This document shows positions 16,764 through 26,466 of a DNA stretch of 64,000 nucleotides, in pieces (within the stretch, counting starts at the first letter, position 1; each line of letters begins with the position of its first letter). Source of the stretch: Myxococcales bacterium (GTDB lineage Bacteria; Myxococcota_A; Bradymonadia; UBA7976; UBA1532); NCBI GenBank assembly GCA_020633435.1, contig JACKDP010000010.1, positions 262,307-326,306 of the forward strand, read 5' to 3'. Position numbers and translations under genes: made by a program. Below the pieces are notes generated by a model. It was not told where the DNA came from. It worked only from the letters and a program-made list of their open reading frames with translations, and did no database searches.

Positions 16764-17771
16764 ATGCCCCACCCCTTCGTCACCCGGGCTCGCCCCGCCA
16801 TCCCCGCCCGCGCCTTCGCGCCCTTCCATGCCATCGCCGTCGCGGCCGCCGAGCGGGCTCTGCGCCACGACGCGGGCGCGGGCGTCCTGCCGGCGACGGG
16901 CCTGGAGGCCTTCTTCGCCCGCCAGCTCCAGGCGCTCCCCGCCGAGCGTCGGGCGGCGCTGCACGCCACGCTGCCGGTGCAGCGCGGGGCGCGGGCCGTC
17001 ATCCCCGAGGTGGGCGCGGTGGATCTGGGCGACCGCCGGTCCGTCATCCAGCAGCTCGTCGGCGCGGCCGGCGCCGTGATCTCGCCGCGCCCCCTGCCGG
17101 CCCGCACGCCCACCGTCCAGCTCCAGGTGGCGGAGGTGCGCTGCCTCCGCACCACGCGGGAGGCCGGCGCGGACGAGGTGCAGGCCGCGGCCGTCGCCTT
17201 CGATGGTCGGTTCGAGCACCGCGTCTTCCTGCCGGCGCGCGCGGTGGGCTCGTTTCGCAAGGGGGACGTCCGCGCCCTCGCGCCCCCGCTCGCCGCGCCG
17301 GCGTTGCCGCTGCGGCCGGAGGCCGGCTTCCAGGGCTTCTTCGGGCTGCTGCTGCTGGGCGAGATCGACCGGGGCGGCGGCTTCAGCGCCTTCGCCGAGG
17401 AGGTCTTCCGCCTGCTCCAGGACGACGACATCGTGACGCTGAACAGCAGCAACCCTGGCCGGGAGCTGCTGGGCGCGCACACCCTCGGGATCCCGGCCTT
17501 CGGGGGCGCGGGGGCGCTGGTCGGCGGGGCGGTGGCGGGGCTGCCCGGCGCGCTCGTGGGGGCGGCGATCGGGGCGCTCGTCTTCGTCGTGGTCGGGCTC
17601 GCCATCACCTGGCGCGACGACGAGATCTTCGCGCCCGAGCTCATCGACGTGGACGTCCTCTTCGACCCGGCGCAGCCACCCGCGGGCCCCGTCGACTCGG
17701 CGTTCCGCGTGCCCTTCCAGGACTTCGGGGGCGACTACGAGGTCGGGGGGCGCTGGCACGTCCAGCCCTGA
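16764..17771 (+). CDS. hypothetical protein with Gly-zipper membrane segment
   Basis: A 335-residue protein I cannot assign. Residues 1-240 look globular and mixed alpha/beta. A Gly/Ala-rich membrane stretch at about 245-282 contains G-A-G-A-L-V-G-G-A-V-A-G and G-A-L-V-G-A-A-I-G glycine-zipper patterns. A short C-terminal strand region (D-V-D-V-L-F-D) then follows. Glycine zippers occur in pore-forming and outer-membrane-inserting proteins. There is no signal peptide. GGGAGG lies eight bases upstream of the ATG. It stands alone, convergent with the next gene 24 bases away. Confidence 0.55.
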   Translation: MPHPFVTRARPAIPARAFAPFHAIAVAAAERALRHDAGAGVLPATGLEAFFARQLQALPAERRAALHATLPVQRGARAVIPEVGAVDLGDRRSVIQQLVGAAGAVISPRPLPARTPTVQLQVAEVRCLRTTREAGADEVQAAAVAFDGRFEHRVFLPARAVGSFRKGDVRALAPPLAAPALPLRPEAGFQGFFGLLLLGEIDRGGGFSAFAEEVFRLLQDDDIVTLNSSNPGRELLGAHTLGIPAFGGAGALVGGAVAGLPGALVGAAIGALVFVVVGLAITWRDDEIFAPELIDVDVLFDPAQPPAGPVDSAFRVPFQDFGGDYEVGGRWHVQP

Positions 17772-17795
17772 CCGACCGGAGAATAGCCTTTCATT

Positions 17796-20700
17796 TCAGT
17801 TGGTTGGACGCCATGCGCCGCCGCCGGGCGTCTGCATCTCGACGGCCTCGCCCGGGGCGACCCGCAGCGTGACCTTGCCCGGCAGCGGGACGGCGGTGCC
17901 ATCGGCGCGCAGCAGGCGGTTGTGGCCTCGTGGACCGGCAGGCGCGCCCCCGCTGCCCGGCGGGGCCAGGCGGCGCCGCTCCGTCATCAGCGTCACCTCG
18001 GCCGGCACCAGGAACCGCCAAGTCCGCACGATGCCCCGGCCGCCGCGCGTGACGCCGGGCGGGACGGCGTGCGGCGGGGCGAGGGCGTAGCGGTCGATGC
18101 GGACGGGGAACGTCTGCTCCAGGGCCTCGACCGGGGTGTTGAGGGTGTTGGTCATGTGCACGTGGATGCCGTCGGCCCCTGGGCCGGCGGGGCCGCCGCC
18201 GCCGCCGCCACCCAGCGTCTCGTAGTGCACAAACGGCCCGGCCGGCCCCACCCCGCCGAAGAGGGCGTTGTTCATGGAGCCGCAGGCGGCCGCCGGCACG
18301 CGGTCCGGGGCGGCCTGGGCGAGGGCCGCGAAGATGACGTCGACCAGGCGCTGCGAGGTCTCGACGTTGCCGGCCGAGACGGCGGCGGGCTCGACGGCGT
18401 CGACGACGGAGCCCGGGCGCGTCAGGACGGTGATGGGGCGCAGCAGGCCGTCGTTGGCGGGCAGGTCGTCGCCGGCCAGGCAGCGCAGGGCGTAGAACAC
18501 GGCGGACAGCGTGATGGCGCGGACGGCGTTGACGGGCCCGTCCACCTGCGGCGGGGCGGCGCGGAAGTCGAAGGTGGCGGTGTCGGCCGCGACGGTGAGG
18601 GTGAGGGGCAGGGCGATGGGCTCGTCGCCCGTGCCGTCGTCCTCCAGCCAGTCCTCGGCGTGCCAGGCGCCGTCGGGCAGGGCCGCGAGGACGGCGCGCA
18701 TGCGGCGCTCGGCGTGGTCGAGCAGGGCGTCGGCGAGGGTGGCCGAGGCCAGGGCGGCGAGGCGGCGGGCGCCGACGGCGTTGGCGGCCTCCTGGGCGCG
18801 CAGATCGCCGACGCGCTCGTCCGGGGTGCGGGAGGCGGCGGCGAACCGGGCGCGCAGGGCGTCGTCGAGGGGCGTCGGGCCGACGCGGAAGCCTTCGTCG
18901 TCGATGGTCAGGGGGCGGACGGAGCCGTCGGCGCGGCGGGGCGAGGGGAGGCTGCCCGCCGCGACGCCACCGATGTCGGCGTGGTGGGCGCGGTTGGCGA
19001 CGAAGAAGGCCGGGGCGGCCTCGCCGGGCAGGAACACCGGGGTGACGAGGGTGACGTCGGGCAGGTGGGTGCCGCCCGCGAAGGGGTCGTTGAGCAGGAC
19101 GCTCATGCCGGGGGCCATGGGCACCGCCGCGATGGCCGCCTGGACGCTGAGGGGCGTGCTCCCCAGGTGCACCGGGATGTGGGCCGCGTGGGCCAGCATG
19201 CGGCCCCGCGCGTCGAAGACGGCGCAGGAGAAGTCCTTGCGTTCCTTGATGTTGGCGGAGAAGGCGGCCCGCATCAGGGTGGTGCCCATCTCCTCGGCGA
19301 CGGCGGCGATCTGCTGCTGGAAGACCTCCAGGGACAGCGCCGCGGCGTCGGCCGCCGGGGTGGGCGCGCGCCGGCTGCAGACGAGGTCGCCGGTGGGCAG
19401 CCGGGTGGCCTGCCAGTGGGCGGGGAGCCAGAGCGTCGCGCTGTAGACGGGCACGGCCGTCGGCCCCAGCGCCGTCGCCGGGGGGGCTTCGGCCGCGGTC
19501 GGCAGCGCGGGCGGGGCGGCCCGCAGGAAGAGGCGCAGGGCGACGAGCTCGGCGGGCCGGTCGGGCAGGGCGTGGCCATAGCGGCGGGCGTGCTCGGCGT
19601 CGAGGGCCGCGCGGAGGCCGGCCGGCGTCGGCGGCGTCGCCCCCAGGTCGAGGGGCAGGGCGTGCGTCTGCCCGCGGTAGCGGCAGTCCGCGAGGATCTG
19701 CAGCTGCACGCCCGTCGGCAGGCGGGCCTGCAGCTCGGCGGCGAGGCCAGCGCAGGTGGCGGCGAGGGCGTCGGCCTGCCAGGCGGCCTCGGGGGCGTGC
19801 AGGGAGCGCGTCACGCTCACCTCGGCCGGGGCCGCCAGGATGCCCTCGGCGCTCAGGGCGCCGGGCTCGGCCGGGAAGAGGACCTCCGGGCAGCCGAGGG
19901 CGTCGGCCAGGGCGCAGGCGTGCAGGCCGCCGGCGCCGCCGAACGCGACGAGGGCGAGGCCCCGCGGATCGACCCCGCGGCTCATGCTCACGCGCTTGCA
20001 GGCGCGGGCCATGGTGGCCTCGGCGATGGCCACGATGGCGGCGGCGGTGGCCTCGGTGGTGGCGCCCAGGCGCTCGGCGAGCGGGGCGATGGCTGCGTGG
20101 GCGGCGGCGGCGTCGAGGCGGATGGATCCGCCGAGCAGGTGGGTGAGGCGGCCGAGGACGACGTTGGCGTCGGTGACGGTGGGCGCGGCGCCGCCGCGGC
20201 CGTAGCACGCCGGGCCCGGCTCCGCGCCGGCCGAGCGGGGGCCCACGCGCAGGGCCCCGCCGTCGTCGATCCACGCCAGAGAGCCGCCGCCCGCGCCCAC
20301 CGTCTCGATGGGCAGCAAGGGCACGCGCAGGGGGTGCTGGGCCAGCTCGCCCTCGTCCTCGGGCGTCAAGGTGCCCTGGATGACCGCCACGTCGGTGCTG
20401 GTGCCGCCCATGTCGAAGGCGAGCAGGGCGCTGCGGCCCGCGCGCTGGCCGACGGCCCAGGCGCCGCGGACGCCGCCGGCGGGGCCGGAGAGGACGGTGT
20501 GGACGGGCGCCTCGCTGGCCGCCTCGGCCGTCATCAGGCCGCCGGCCGAGCCCATCACGGCGAGGGGCGCCGGGGCCAGGGCGCGGGTCAGCTCCGCCAG
20601 GTAGGCGCCCATCCGGGGGATGAGCGCGGCGTTCACGGCGACCGTGGCCATGCGCTCGTACTCCCGGAAGACGGGGCAGAGCTGGTGGCTGGCGGTGCAG

Positions 20701-21242
20701 GGCACGCCCGGGAAGGCGCGGCCGAGGGCGGCGACCAGCGCGGCCTCGTCGGCCCCGTCGGCGTAGGCGTGCAGCAGGCAGACGGCGAAGGCCTCGGCGC
20801 CGGCGAAGGTGGCGTGGTTCGCCGCGACCCAGGCGTCCAGATCGGGCAGGGGCTCGAGGACGCCGCCGTGGGCGTCGCGGCGGGCCGGCAGGCCGAGGAC
20901 GTCGGCGCGGTCGACCACCGGCGGGGGCACCACGGGGTGCAGGGCGTACAGGTCGGGCCTGGCCTGGCGCCGCAGCCAGAGGACGTCCTCGAAGCCCGCC
21001 GTGGTGACGAGCACGACGCGGCCGAGCCGGCGCTCGAGCAGGGCGTTGGTGGCCACCGTCGTGCCGTGGGCGAGGGGGCCGCTGGCGCCGAGCGCGGCGA
21101 GGGCCTGGCGGATGGCGAGGCCCGGATCGGCCGGGGTCGAGGGCACCTTGAGGGTGTGCCGCCGCCCGGCCGGATCGACGGCCACGACGTCGGTGAAGGT
21201 GCCGCCCGTGTCGACGGCGAGGCGCCAGGGCGTCGGCTTCAC
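17796..21242 (-). CDS. fused HyuA-HyuB hydantoinase/5-oxoprolinase family protein
   Basis: A 1148-residue ATP-dependent amide-ring hydrolase of the hydantoinase/oxoprolinase family, with A and B subunits fused as in eukaryotic 5-oxoprolinase. The N-terminal HyuA half opens with V-D-T-G-G-T-F-T-D-V-V (about 10-20) and has G-T-T-V-A-T-N-A-L-L-E-R and A-F-D-M-G-G-T-S-T-D-V-A-V. The HyuB half (from about 640) has E-E-M-G-T-T-L-M-R-A-A-F-S-A-N-I-K-E-R and N-D-P-F-A-G-G-T-H. Substrate could be 5-oxoproline or another hydantoin or lactam. The length is slightly short for 5-oxoprolinase. The GTG at 21242 is preceded by GGAGG. It follows the MORN gene by 43 bases. Confidence 0.85.
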   Translation of the reverse strand: MKPTPWRLAVDTGGTFTDVVAVDPAGRRHTLKVPSTPADPGLAIRQALAALGASGPLAHGTTVATNALLERRLGRVVLVTTAGFEDVLWLRRQARPDLYALHPVVPPPVVDRADVLGLPARRDAHGGVLEPLPDLDAWVAANHATFAGAEAFAVCLLHAYADGADEAALVAALGRAFPGVPCTASHQLCPVFREYERMATVAVNAALIPRMGAYLAELTRALAPAPLAVMGSAGGLMTAEAASEAPVHTVLSGPAGGVRGAWAVGQRAGRSALLAFDMGGTSTDVAVIQGTLTPEDEGELAQHPLRVPLLPIETVGAGGGSLAWIDDGGALRVGPRSAGAEPGPACYGRGGAAPTVTDANVVLGRLTHLLGGSIRLDAAAAHAAIAPLAERLGATTEATAAAIVAIAEATMARACKRVSMSRGVDPRGLALVAFGGAGGLHACALADALGCPEVLFPAEPGALSAEGILAAPAEVSVTRSLHAPEAAWQADALAATCAGLAAELQARLPTGVQLQILADCRYRGQTHALPLDLGATPPTPAGLRAALDAEHARRYGHALPDRPAELVALRLFLRAAPPALPTAAEAPPATALGPTAVPVYSATLWLPAHWQATRLPTGDLVCSRRAPTPAADAAALSLEVFQQQIAAVAEEMGTTLMRAAFSANIKERKDFSCAVFDARGRMLAHAAHIPVHLGSTPLSVQAAIAAVPMAPGMSVLLNDPFAGGTHLPDVTLVTPVFLPGEAAPAFFVANRAHHADIGGVAAGSLPSPRRADGSVRPLTIDDEGFRVGPTPLDDALRARFAAASRTPDERVGDLRAQEAANAVGARRLAALASATLADALLDHAERRMRAVLAALPDGAWHAEDWLEDDGTGDEPIALPLTLTVAADTATFDFRAAPPQVDGPVNAVRAITLSAVFYALRCLAGDDLPANDGLLRPITVLTRPGSVVDAVEPAAVSAGNVETSQRLVDVIFAALAQAAPDRVPAAACGSMNNALFGGVGPAGPFVHYETLGGGGGGGPAGPGADGIHVHMTNTLNTPVEALEQTFPVRIDRYALAPPHAVPPGVTRGGRGIVRTWRFLVPAEVTLMTERRRLAPPGSGGAPAGPRGHNRLLRADGTAVPLPGKVTLRVAPGEAVEMQTPGGGAWRPTN

Positions 21243-21285
21243 GGGGCCTCCAGCGAGAGAAAAGGTGTTGAAGTCCGGGTGGTTG

Positions 21286-23541
21286 CTACGGATTGGTGGC
21301 GGGCGCGGCCGGCGGATCGGGGGGCGGCTCGTCCGGGTAGCGCTCGGTGCGCCACTCGGCGCCATCCTCGCGCCACCACGTCCACGGCCCCACGCGGTGC
21401 CCGCGCAGGAAGTGGCCCTTCGACTTCGGCTGGCCGCCGGGGTAGCGCGTCGTCCACTCGCCCGTCTCCAGGCCGGCCTCGAACGCGCCCGTCTGCTCCA
21501 CCTCGCCCGCGGGCGTCCACCACGTCCAGGGCCCCGTCTTCTTGCCGTCGGCGTAGGCGCCGGAGGCCTGGCGGCTGCCGTCGGGGTGGAACGACGTCCA
21601 CTCGCCGTCCTCGACGCCCGCGGTGTACTCGCCCGAGAAGCGCAGGGAGCCGCCGCGGTACCAGCCCTGCCAGTCGCCGGCCTTCTCGTCGGCGCTGTAG
21701 GCCCCCTTCATCATGGGGCGGCCGTCGTCGAAGAACTGGGCCCAGGGGCCCTCCTTCTCGCCGCGCTTGAAGGAGCCGCGCGTCTCGAGCTGGCCGTTGG
21801 GGTGCCACCAGCGCCACTCGCCGTCGGCCAGCAGCTCGATCTCGTCGTTGCCCTGCTCGTCCTGGCCCTTCACGCGGCAGGTCTGGCAGCCGACGAGCCG
21901 CTGCTCGTAGTCCACCTTCCAGGCGCCGGCGCGCTCGACGCAGGCCAGCTCGGCGGGATCCTGCGCGATGCCCTTCTTGTACTCGATGGTCCGCCAGGGC
22001 TCGCCCGAGTACCACCACTCGGTCCAGAGCCCCTCCTTCTCGCCATCGAGGTAGGGGCCCTCGCCGGCCTTCTTCCCGTTGTTGTGCCACTCCGACCAGG
22101 GGCCGTTGCGGTCGTCGGCGACGAAGGGGCCCTCGGCCTTGGGCACGGCCTCCCAGTGGCCCTCCTTCCAGTCGCCCACGCGGCCGCCGTCCTCGTCGAA
22201 GCCGCCCTCCCAGGCGACCTGGCCGTTGACGTACCAGGCCGTCCAGGTGCCGGCGCGGCGGCCCTCCTCGTAGAAGCCGCGGTGCTTGGGCTCGCCCGTC
22301 TGGAACCAGGCCTGCGTCTCGCCGCTGGCCCGCCCGCGGGACCACTGCACGGCCTCGTCGGCGTTGCCGTTCTCGAACCACGTCTCGAAGACGCCGTCCT
22401 TCAAGCCGGCCAGCCAGGTGCCGCGCTCGCGCAAGTTGCCGTTCGCCCACCAGATCTTGAACTCGCCGGTGCCATCGACCAGCGTGGACTCGCCGATGAC
22501 GCTGCCATCGGGGCGGCGGAAGACGTGGGCGCCGATGGGCATGCCGCCCTGGTACTCGCCGGCCCGCAGGACCTCGCCGGTCGGGTGGTAGTCGGTGTGG
22601 GTGCCTTCCTCGCGGCCGTCGACGTACATCGCCGTCCACATCAGCTTGCCGTCGGGGTAGTAGCCCGACCAGAGGCCGGTGCGGCGGCCCCGGATCTCGC
22701 AGCCGTCCTCGCGGGCGATGGGATCGACGGTGTAGCTGCCCTCGGCGGCGGCGCAGGCCAGGGCCGCCTCGCCCTGCCGCTGGTCGTCGACGTACTCGAC
22801 GGTGCGCCAGCGGTGGCCCTGGAACGTCCACTCCGTCCAGGTGCCGTGGCGCTTGCCGTCGACGTAGGGGCCGCTCTCCAGCTTGGGGCCCTTCTTGTGC
22901 CAGAACGTCCAGGTGCCGACGCGCACGCCCCGGGCGTAGTCGCCCTCCTCCTGCTTGTCGCCGGTGGGGAGCCAGCGCGTCCAGTGGCCGTCCTCGGCGT
23001 CGTCCAGGTAGGCGCCGCGCTGGGCGTGCACGCAGTTGGCGTACCACCACTCGCTCTTGCCCTGGCGCCGGCCCTGGTCGTCGAAGTCCTCGACGAAGCG
23101 GTCCTGGCCGCCCTGGTGCCAGCCCAGCCAGCGCCCGACCTTCTCGCCGTTCTGGTACTGGCCGAGGGCGGCGGGCTCGCCGTTCTCGTGGTAGTCGGTG
23201 GAGGGGCCGTTGAGCAGGCCGTCCACCAGCAGGGCGCGGGCGCGCAGGACGCGGCGATCCTCGCCCTCGTCGTACACGGACCACCAGCCCTGGCGCTTGC
23301 CGCGTACGAGGCAGCCGGTGAAGCGGCCGCCGTCCGTCCACTTGCCGCGGACGGCGCGGCAGGCGGTGGCGTCATCGAGGGCGGCTTCCGGGGGCAGGGG
23401 GAGCGGGCCCACGAAGTCGGCGGGGACCGCGGGGGCGACGGCGGCCGGCGGCGCCGCGGCGCGCGGATCGTCCGGGCTGCCGCTGGTGGGCTCGGCCAGG
23501 GCCCAGGCGGGCAGCCAGAGCAGCAGGAGCGCCCGCCTCAT
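21286..23541 (-). CDS. exported MORN-repeat (YwqK-like) protein
   Basis: A 751-residue protein with a signal peptide (M-R-R-A-L-L-L-L-W...A-L-A) and many MORN-type repeats of about 20-25 residues. Examples are G-x-Y-x-N-G-E-K-V-G-R-W-L-G-W-H and G-A-Y-A-D-G-K-K-T-G-P-W-T-W-W, running almost end to end. Cys-bordered insertions interrupt the array about every 170 residues. MORN_2 repeats of this type are common in exported proteins of Bacteroidetes and myxobacteria and probably form a long beta scaffold. Its ATG overlaps the TPR gene's stop (ATGA), so they are translated together. Binding partner unknown. Confidence 0.85.
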   Translation of the reverse strand: MRRALLLLWLPAWALAEPTSGSPDDPRAAAPPAAVAPAVPADFVGPLPLPPEAALDDATACRAVRGKWTDGGRFTGCLVRGKRQGWWSVYDEGEDRRVLRARALLVDGLLNGPSTDYHENGEPAALGQYQNGEKVGRWLGWHQGGQDRFVEDFDDQGRRQGKSEWWYANCVHAQRGAYLDDAEDGHWTRWLPTGDKQEEGDYARGVRVGTWTFWHKKGPKLESGPYVDGKRHGTWTEWTFQGHRWRTVEYVDDQRQGEAALACAAAEGSYTVDPIAREDGCEIRGRRTGLWSGYYPDGKLMWTAMYVDGREEGTHTDYHPTGEVLRAGEYQGGMPIGAHVFRRPDGSVIGESTLVDGTGEFKIWWANGNLRERGTWLAGLKDGVFETWFENGNADEAVQWSRGRASGETQAWFQTGEPKHRGFYEEGRRAGTWTAWYVNGQVAWEGGFDEDGGRVGDWKEGHWEAVPKAEGPFVADDRNGPWSEWHNNGKKAGEGPYLDGEKEGLWTEWWYSGEPWRTIEYKKGIAQDPAELACVERAGAWKVDYEQRLVGCQTCRVKGQDEQGNDEIELLADGEWRWWHPNGQLETRGSFKRGEKEGPWAQFFDDGRPMMKGAYSADEKAGDWQGWYRGGSLRFSGEYTAGVEDGEWTSFHPDGSRQASGAYADGKKTGPWTWWTPAGEVEQTGAFEAGLETGEWTTRYPGGQPKSKGHFLRGHRVGPWTWWREDGAEWRTERYPDEPPPDPPAAPATNP

Positions 23542-25451
23542 CGGTCCTCCTTGTCGAGCAGGCCGCGGATGGCGTCGGCGGCCCCGGCGCGCACGGCGCG
23601 GCCATCGAGGGAGTGGATGTCCTTCTGGGTGAGCTCCAGCTTGGGCGAGAACGCCTTGCCGTGGAACCCGTCGAGGGCGGCCGGCAGCGTCTCCTCGCTG
23701 GCCTGATCGGCCACATGGCAGGCGTACTGGAAGCCGCCCTCGCCGGCCAGGCAGAGCTGCAGGGCCCCCTGGGCTTCGCGCACGGCGATGCTGAAGCCGG
23801 CCTCGCCCGCCTGCAGGCGGGGGCTCGTGCGCAGGCGCCGCGCCGCCTCTTCGGCCAGGGCGCCGCCCTCCACCGTCACCCGGGCGGGCAGGGCCGTGCC
23901 CAGGTGGCGGAAGACGGCCGGCTGGTTGCGCAGCAGCTCGTGCCAGCGGGCGCGGGCGCCCTCGGCGTCGCCCAGGTGCCAGAGGGTGTCGGCCTGCCAG
24001 CCGGCGATGCGCCAGCGCAGGGAGCGCTCCCGCGGGGGGAGGGCCTGCAGCGCCTGCTCGGCCAGCCGCTGCGCCTCGGCCCAGCGGCCCTCGCGCCAGG
24101 CGAGCTCGCCGAGGGTGGCGTCGTAGAAGCCCGAGGCCAGGGCGGGGTAGTCGACGTCGCGGGCGCGGGCGGCCGTGACGACCTTGGTGATGAGGCCGTG
24201 GCCCAGCATCTCGATGAGGGCGCCGCCGTACCAGGGCAGCACGTCGCTGTAGTACGGGCTCACGGTGTCGATGAGCAGGTCGTCCAGGGTGGACAGGCGG
24301 ATGCCGACGCGGCGCGTCTGCCAGCGCTCGATCAGCAACTCCCGGATGTCATTCCAGATTTCGAACGCCTCGCTCAGCGTCCGCGCCGAGGCGCGCTCCC
24401 GCAGGACCTCCAGGCGGGCGTCGAGGACGGCCCAGTGCAGGACGCCGTTGGCCAGCTCGATGCTCTCGACGGAGGCCGACGTGGTGCCCGCGCGATCGGG
24501 CTGCCGCATGATCTCGGTGGAGCGGGTGGCGGCCTCGTCGAGCTGCCCGAGGGCGAAGAGCAGCTCCACCAGGCGGCCCTTGATCGTCATCTCGTTCTGG
24601 ATGCGCTCGTCGGGGGTGCGCTTGATCTTGCGCAGCTCCTCCAGCGCCGAGAGGCTCTTCTGGAACTCGCCCTCGATGAGGTAGACGGTGGTGAGCTGGG
24701 CGTAGGGCGACGTCGGGCAGGTGCCGTCGTCCGACTTCAAGGCCTCCTTGTCGAAGCGCTCGGCCTCGTCGAGCTTGAAGGCGCGGCGCGAGGCGAGCCC
24801 CAGGTTCGAGTTGATGATGCAGCTCTTGCCGCCGGTGTTCGCGTAGCCCTTCAGGCCCCACTCATAGCTCGCCTGGCGGTTGCGGCGCTCGTCCTCGACC
24901 GCCATGAGGCCGTTGTAGGCGCGGCGCCGCTCGTACTCCAGGTCGGAGTAGATGAGCTTCTCGCCGATGGCGATGGCCTCGTCGTAGCGGCGCAGCTTCA
25001 GGAGGGGCCACATCTTGTGGACCTCCTTGGGCGGCTTGTAGAGGTCGTTGTAGCGGGCGAGGACCTGGAGCTGGCCCTCGCGATCGTCCATGTCGCTGAG
25101 GATCCAGATCTCCATGGAGAGCAGGCGGCGGTGCCAGACCTCGGCGGCCTGGTCGTGGATGGGCAGGCCGTAGCGATCCTCCAGCAGCTTCATGGCGCGG
25201 CGGAGGGTGAAGAGGGCGCGGGGCAGGTTGGCCTCGAGGTTGAAGTAGGCCCCGGCCATGACGTACGTCGCGATGAAGGAATCGGGCGTAATGTTGAGAA
25301 TTTCCTGCGCTTTTTCGCGCGACTCGATGTACTTGCCCTGCTCGTTGAGCTGGAGCGCCGCCTGCTCGTCGGGCGTGCCCTCGAGCATGACGTCGGCCGC
25401 GACGGCGACGCCGGCGACCCACCAGACCAGGAGCAGGACGAGGGCTCTCAC
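23538..25451 (-). CDS. exported TPR-like protein
   Basis: A 637-residue protein starting at a GTG that overlaps the moxR stop (GTGA). The leader V-R-A-L-V-L-L-L-V-W-W...A-A-D indicates export. The body is helical, with TPR-like pairs (A-A-L-Q-L-N-E-Q-G-K-Y-I-E-S-R-E-K-A at the start, then several units to about residue 560). There is no catalytic motif. TPR proteins are frequent partners in MoxR/DUF58 operons, where they are thought to help assemble a membrane complex. The frame is open far upstream, but that part is an antisense-like shadow of moxR. Confidence 0.8.
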   Translation of the reverse strand: MRALVLLLVWWVAGVAVAADVMLEGTPDEQAALQLNEQGKYIESREKAQEILNITPDSFIATYVMAGAYFNLEANLPRALFTLRRAMKLLEDRYGLPIHDQAAEVWHRRLLSMEIWILSDMDDREGQLQVLARYNDLYKPPKEVHKMWPLLKLRRYDEAIAIGEKLIYSDLEYERRRAYNGLMAVEDERRNRQASYEWGLKGYANTGGKSCIINSNLGLASRRAFKLDEAERFDKEALKSDDGTCPTSPYAQLTTVYLIEGEFQKSLSALEELRKIKRTPDERIQNEMTIKGRLVELLFALGQLDEAATRSTEIMRQPDRAGTTSASVESIELANGVLHWAVLDARLEVLRERASARTLSEAFEIWNDIRELLIERWQTRRVGIRLSTLDDLLIDTVSPYYSDVLPWYGGALIEMLGHGLITKVVTAARARDVDYPALASGFYDATLGELAWREGRWAEAQRLAEQALQALPPRERSLRWRIAGWQADTLWHLGDAEGARARWHELLRNQPAVFRHLGTALPARVTVEGGALAEEAARRLRTSPRLQAGEAGFSIAVREAQGALQLCLAGEGGFQYACHVADQASEETLPAALDGFHGKAFSPKLELTQKDIHSLDGRAVRAGAADAIRGLLDKEDR

Positions 25452-26452
25452 CGGCGCAGCGTCCCCCGGGCCAGGGCCTCCATGGGCTTCACGAGGGCGT
25501 CCTTCACCACCAGCGTCGGGTCGCCGGCACCGGGCACCAGCGAGAGGCGGTGCTGGAAGATGTGGGGGGCCAGGTGCTCGATGTCCTCGGGCGCCACGAA
25601 GTCGCGGCCGCGCAACAGGGCGAGCGTCTGCAGCGCCGGGACGGCCAGCACGAGGGAGCGCGTCGACACGCCCTGGATGCAGCGCTTGTCCTCGCGGATG
25701 GCGCGGGCCAGGTCGACGAGGCACTCGTGCACGCGGGGCGAGACCTCCACCTCGGCGCGCAGGGTGGCCCGGGCGGCGATGATCTGGTCGCGGGTGACGC
25801 GGGGCAGGTCGCAGGGGGGCCGCGGCGCGCCCCAGCTCGCCAGCACCTGCAGCTCGGAGGCCCGGTCGATGTGGACCATGCGGACCTTGAAGAGGAAGCG
25901 GTCGAGCTGGGCCAGCGGCAGCGGGTAGGTGCCCACCGAGTCGAGGGGGTTCTGGGTGGCCATGACGAAGAAGAGGTCGTCGAGGCGGTGGCTCTGGTTG
26001 TCCACCGTGACCTGCTTCTCGGCCATGCACTCGAGCAGCGCCGCCTGCACCTTGGGCGAGGTGCGGTTGATCTCGTCCACCAGCAGGACGTGGGTGAACA
26101 CGGGCCCCGGGCGGAAGTGGAAGTCGTTGCTGTTGGCGTCGAAGACCATCACGCCGGTGACATCGCCGGGCAGCATGTCCGGGGTGAACTGGACGCGGCG
26201 GAAGGTGGGCAGCCCGTCGTCGGGCCGATCGTCGACGATGGCGGTGCCGAGGGCCTTGGCCAGCGTCGTCTTGCCCGAGCCCGGGTAGTCCTCCAGGAGC
26301 AGGTGGCCGTCGCCGAAGAGGGCCACGAGCACCAGCTCGATCACGGCGTCGCGCCCCATGACGTCGTAGCGCACCCGGGCGCGGATCTTCTCGGCCACGG
26401 CGCGGGCGGCGTCCAGGGACAGGGTGGGGGCGGGGGCGAGCTCGGCGTCCAT
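25448..26452 (-). CDS. MoxR-family AAA+ ATPase
   Basis: A 334-residue MoxR ATPase, a chaperone-like AAA+ protein acting with DUF58/VWA partners. Walker A is D-Y-P-G-S-G-K-T-T at about 55-63. Walker B is L-L-V-D-E-I-N-R at about 123-130. The MoxR insert signatures R-V-Q-F-T-P-D-M-L-P-G-D-V-T-G and M-A-T-Q-N-P, and the sensor region around L-A-Q-L-D-R-F-L-F-K, are all present. It lies 14 bases after the transglutaminase gene and overlaps the TPR gene. Full length for the family. Confidence 0.93.
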   Translation of the reverse strand: MDAELAPAPTLSLDAARAVAEKIRARVRYDVMGRDAVIELVLVALFGDGHLLLEDYPGSGKTTLAKALGTAIVDDRPDDGLPTFRRVQFTPDMLPGDVTGVMVFDANSNDFHFRPGPVFTHVLLVDEINRTSPKVQAALLECMAEKQVTVDNQSHRLDDLFFVMATQNPLDSVGTYPLPLAQLDRFLFKVRMVHIDRASELQVLASWGAPRPPCDLPRVTRDQIIAARATLRAEVEVSPRVHECLVDLARAIREDKRCIQGVSTRSLVLAVPALQTLALLRGRDFVAPEDIEHLAPHIFQHRLSLVPGAGDPTLVVKDALVKPMEALARGTLRR

Positions 26453-26466
26453 CGAAAGTCCTTGGG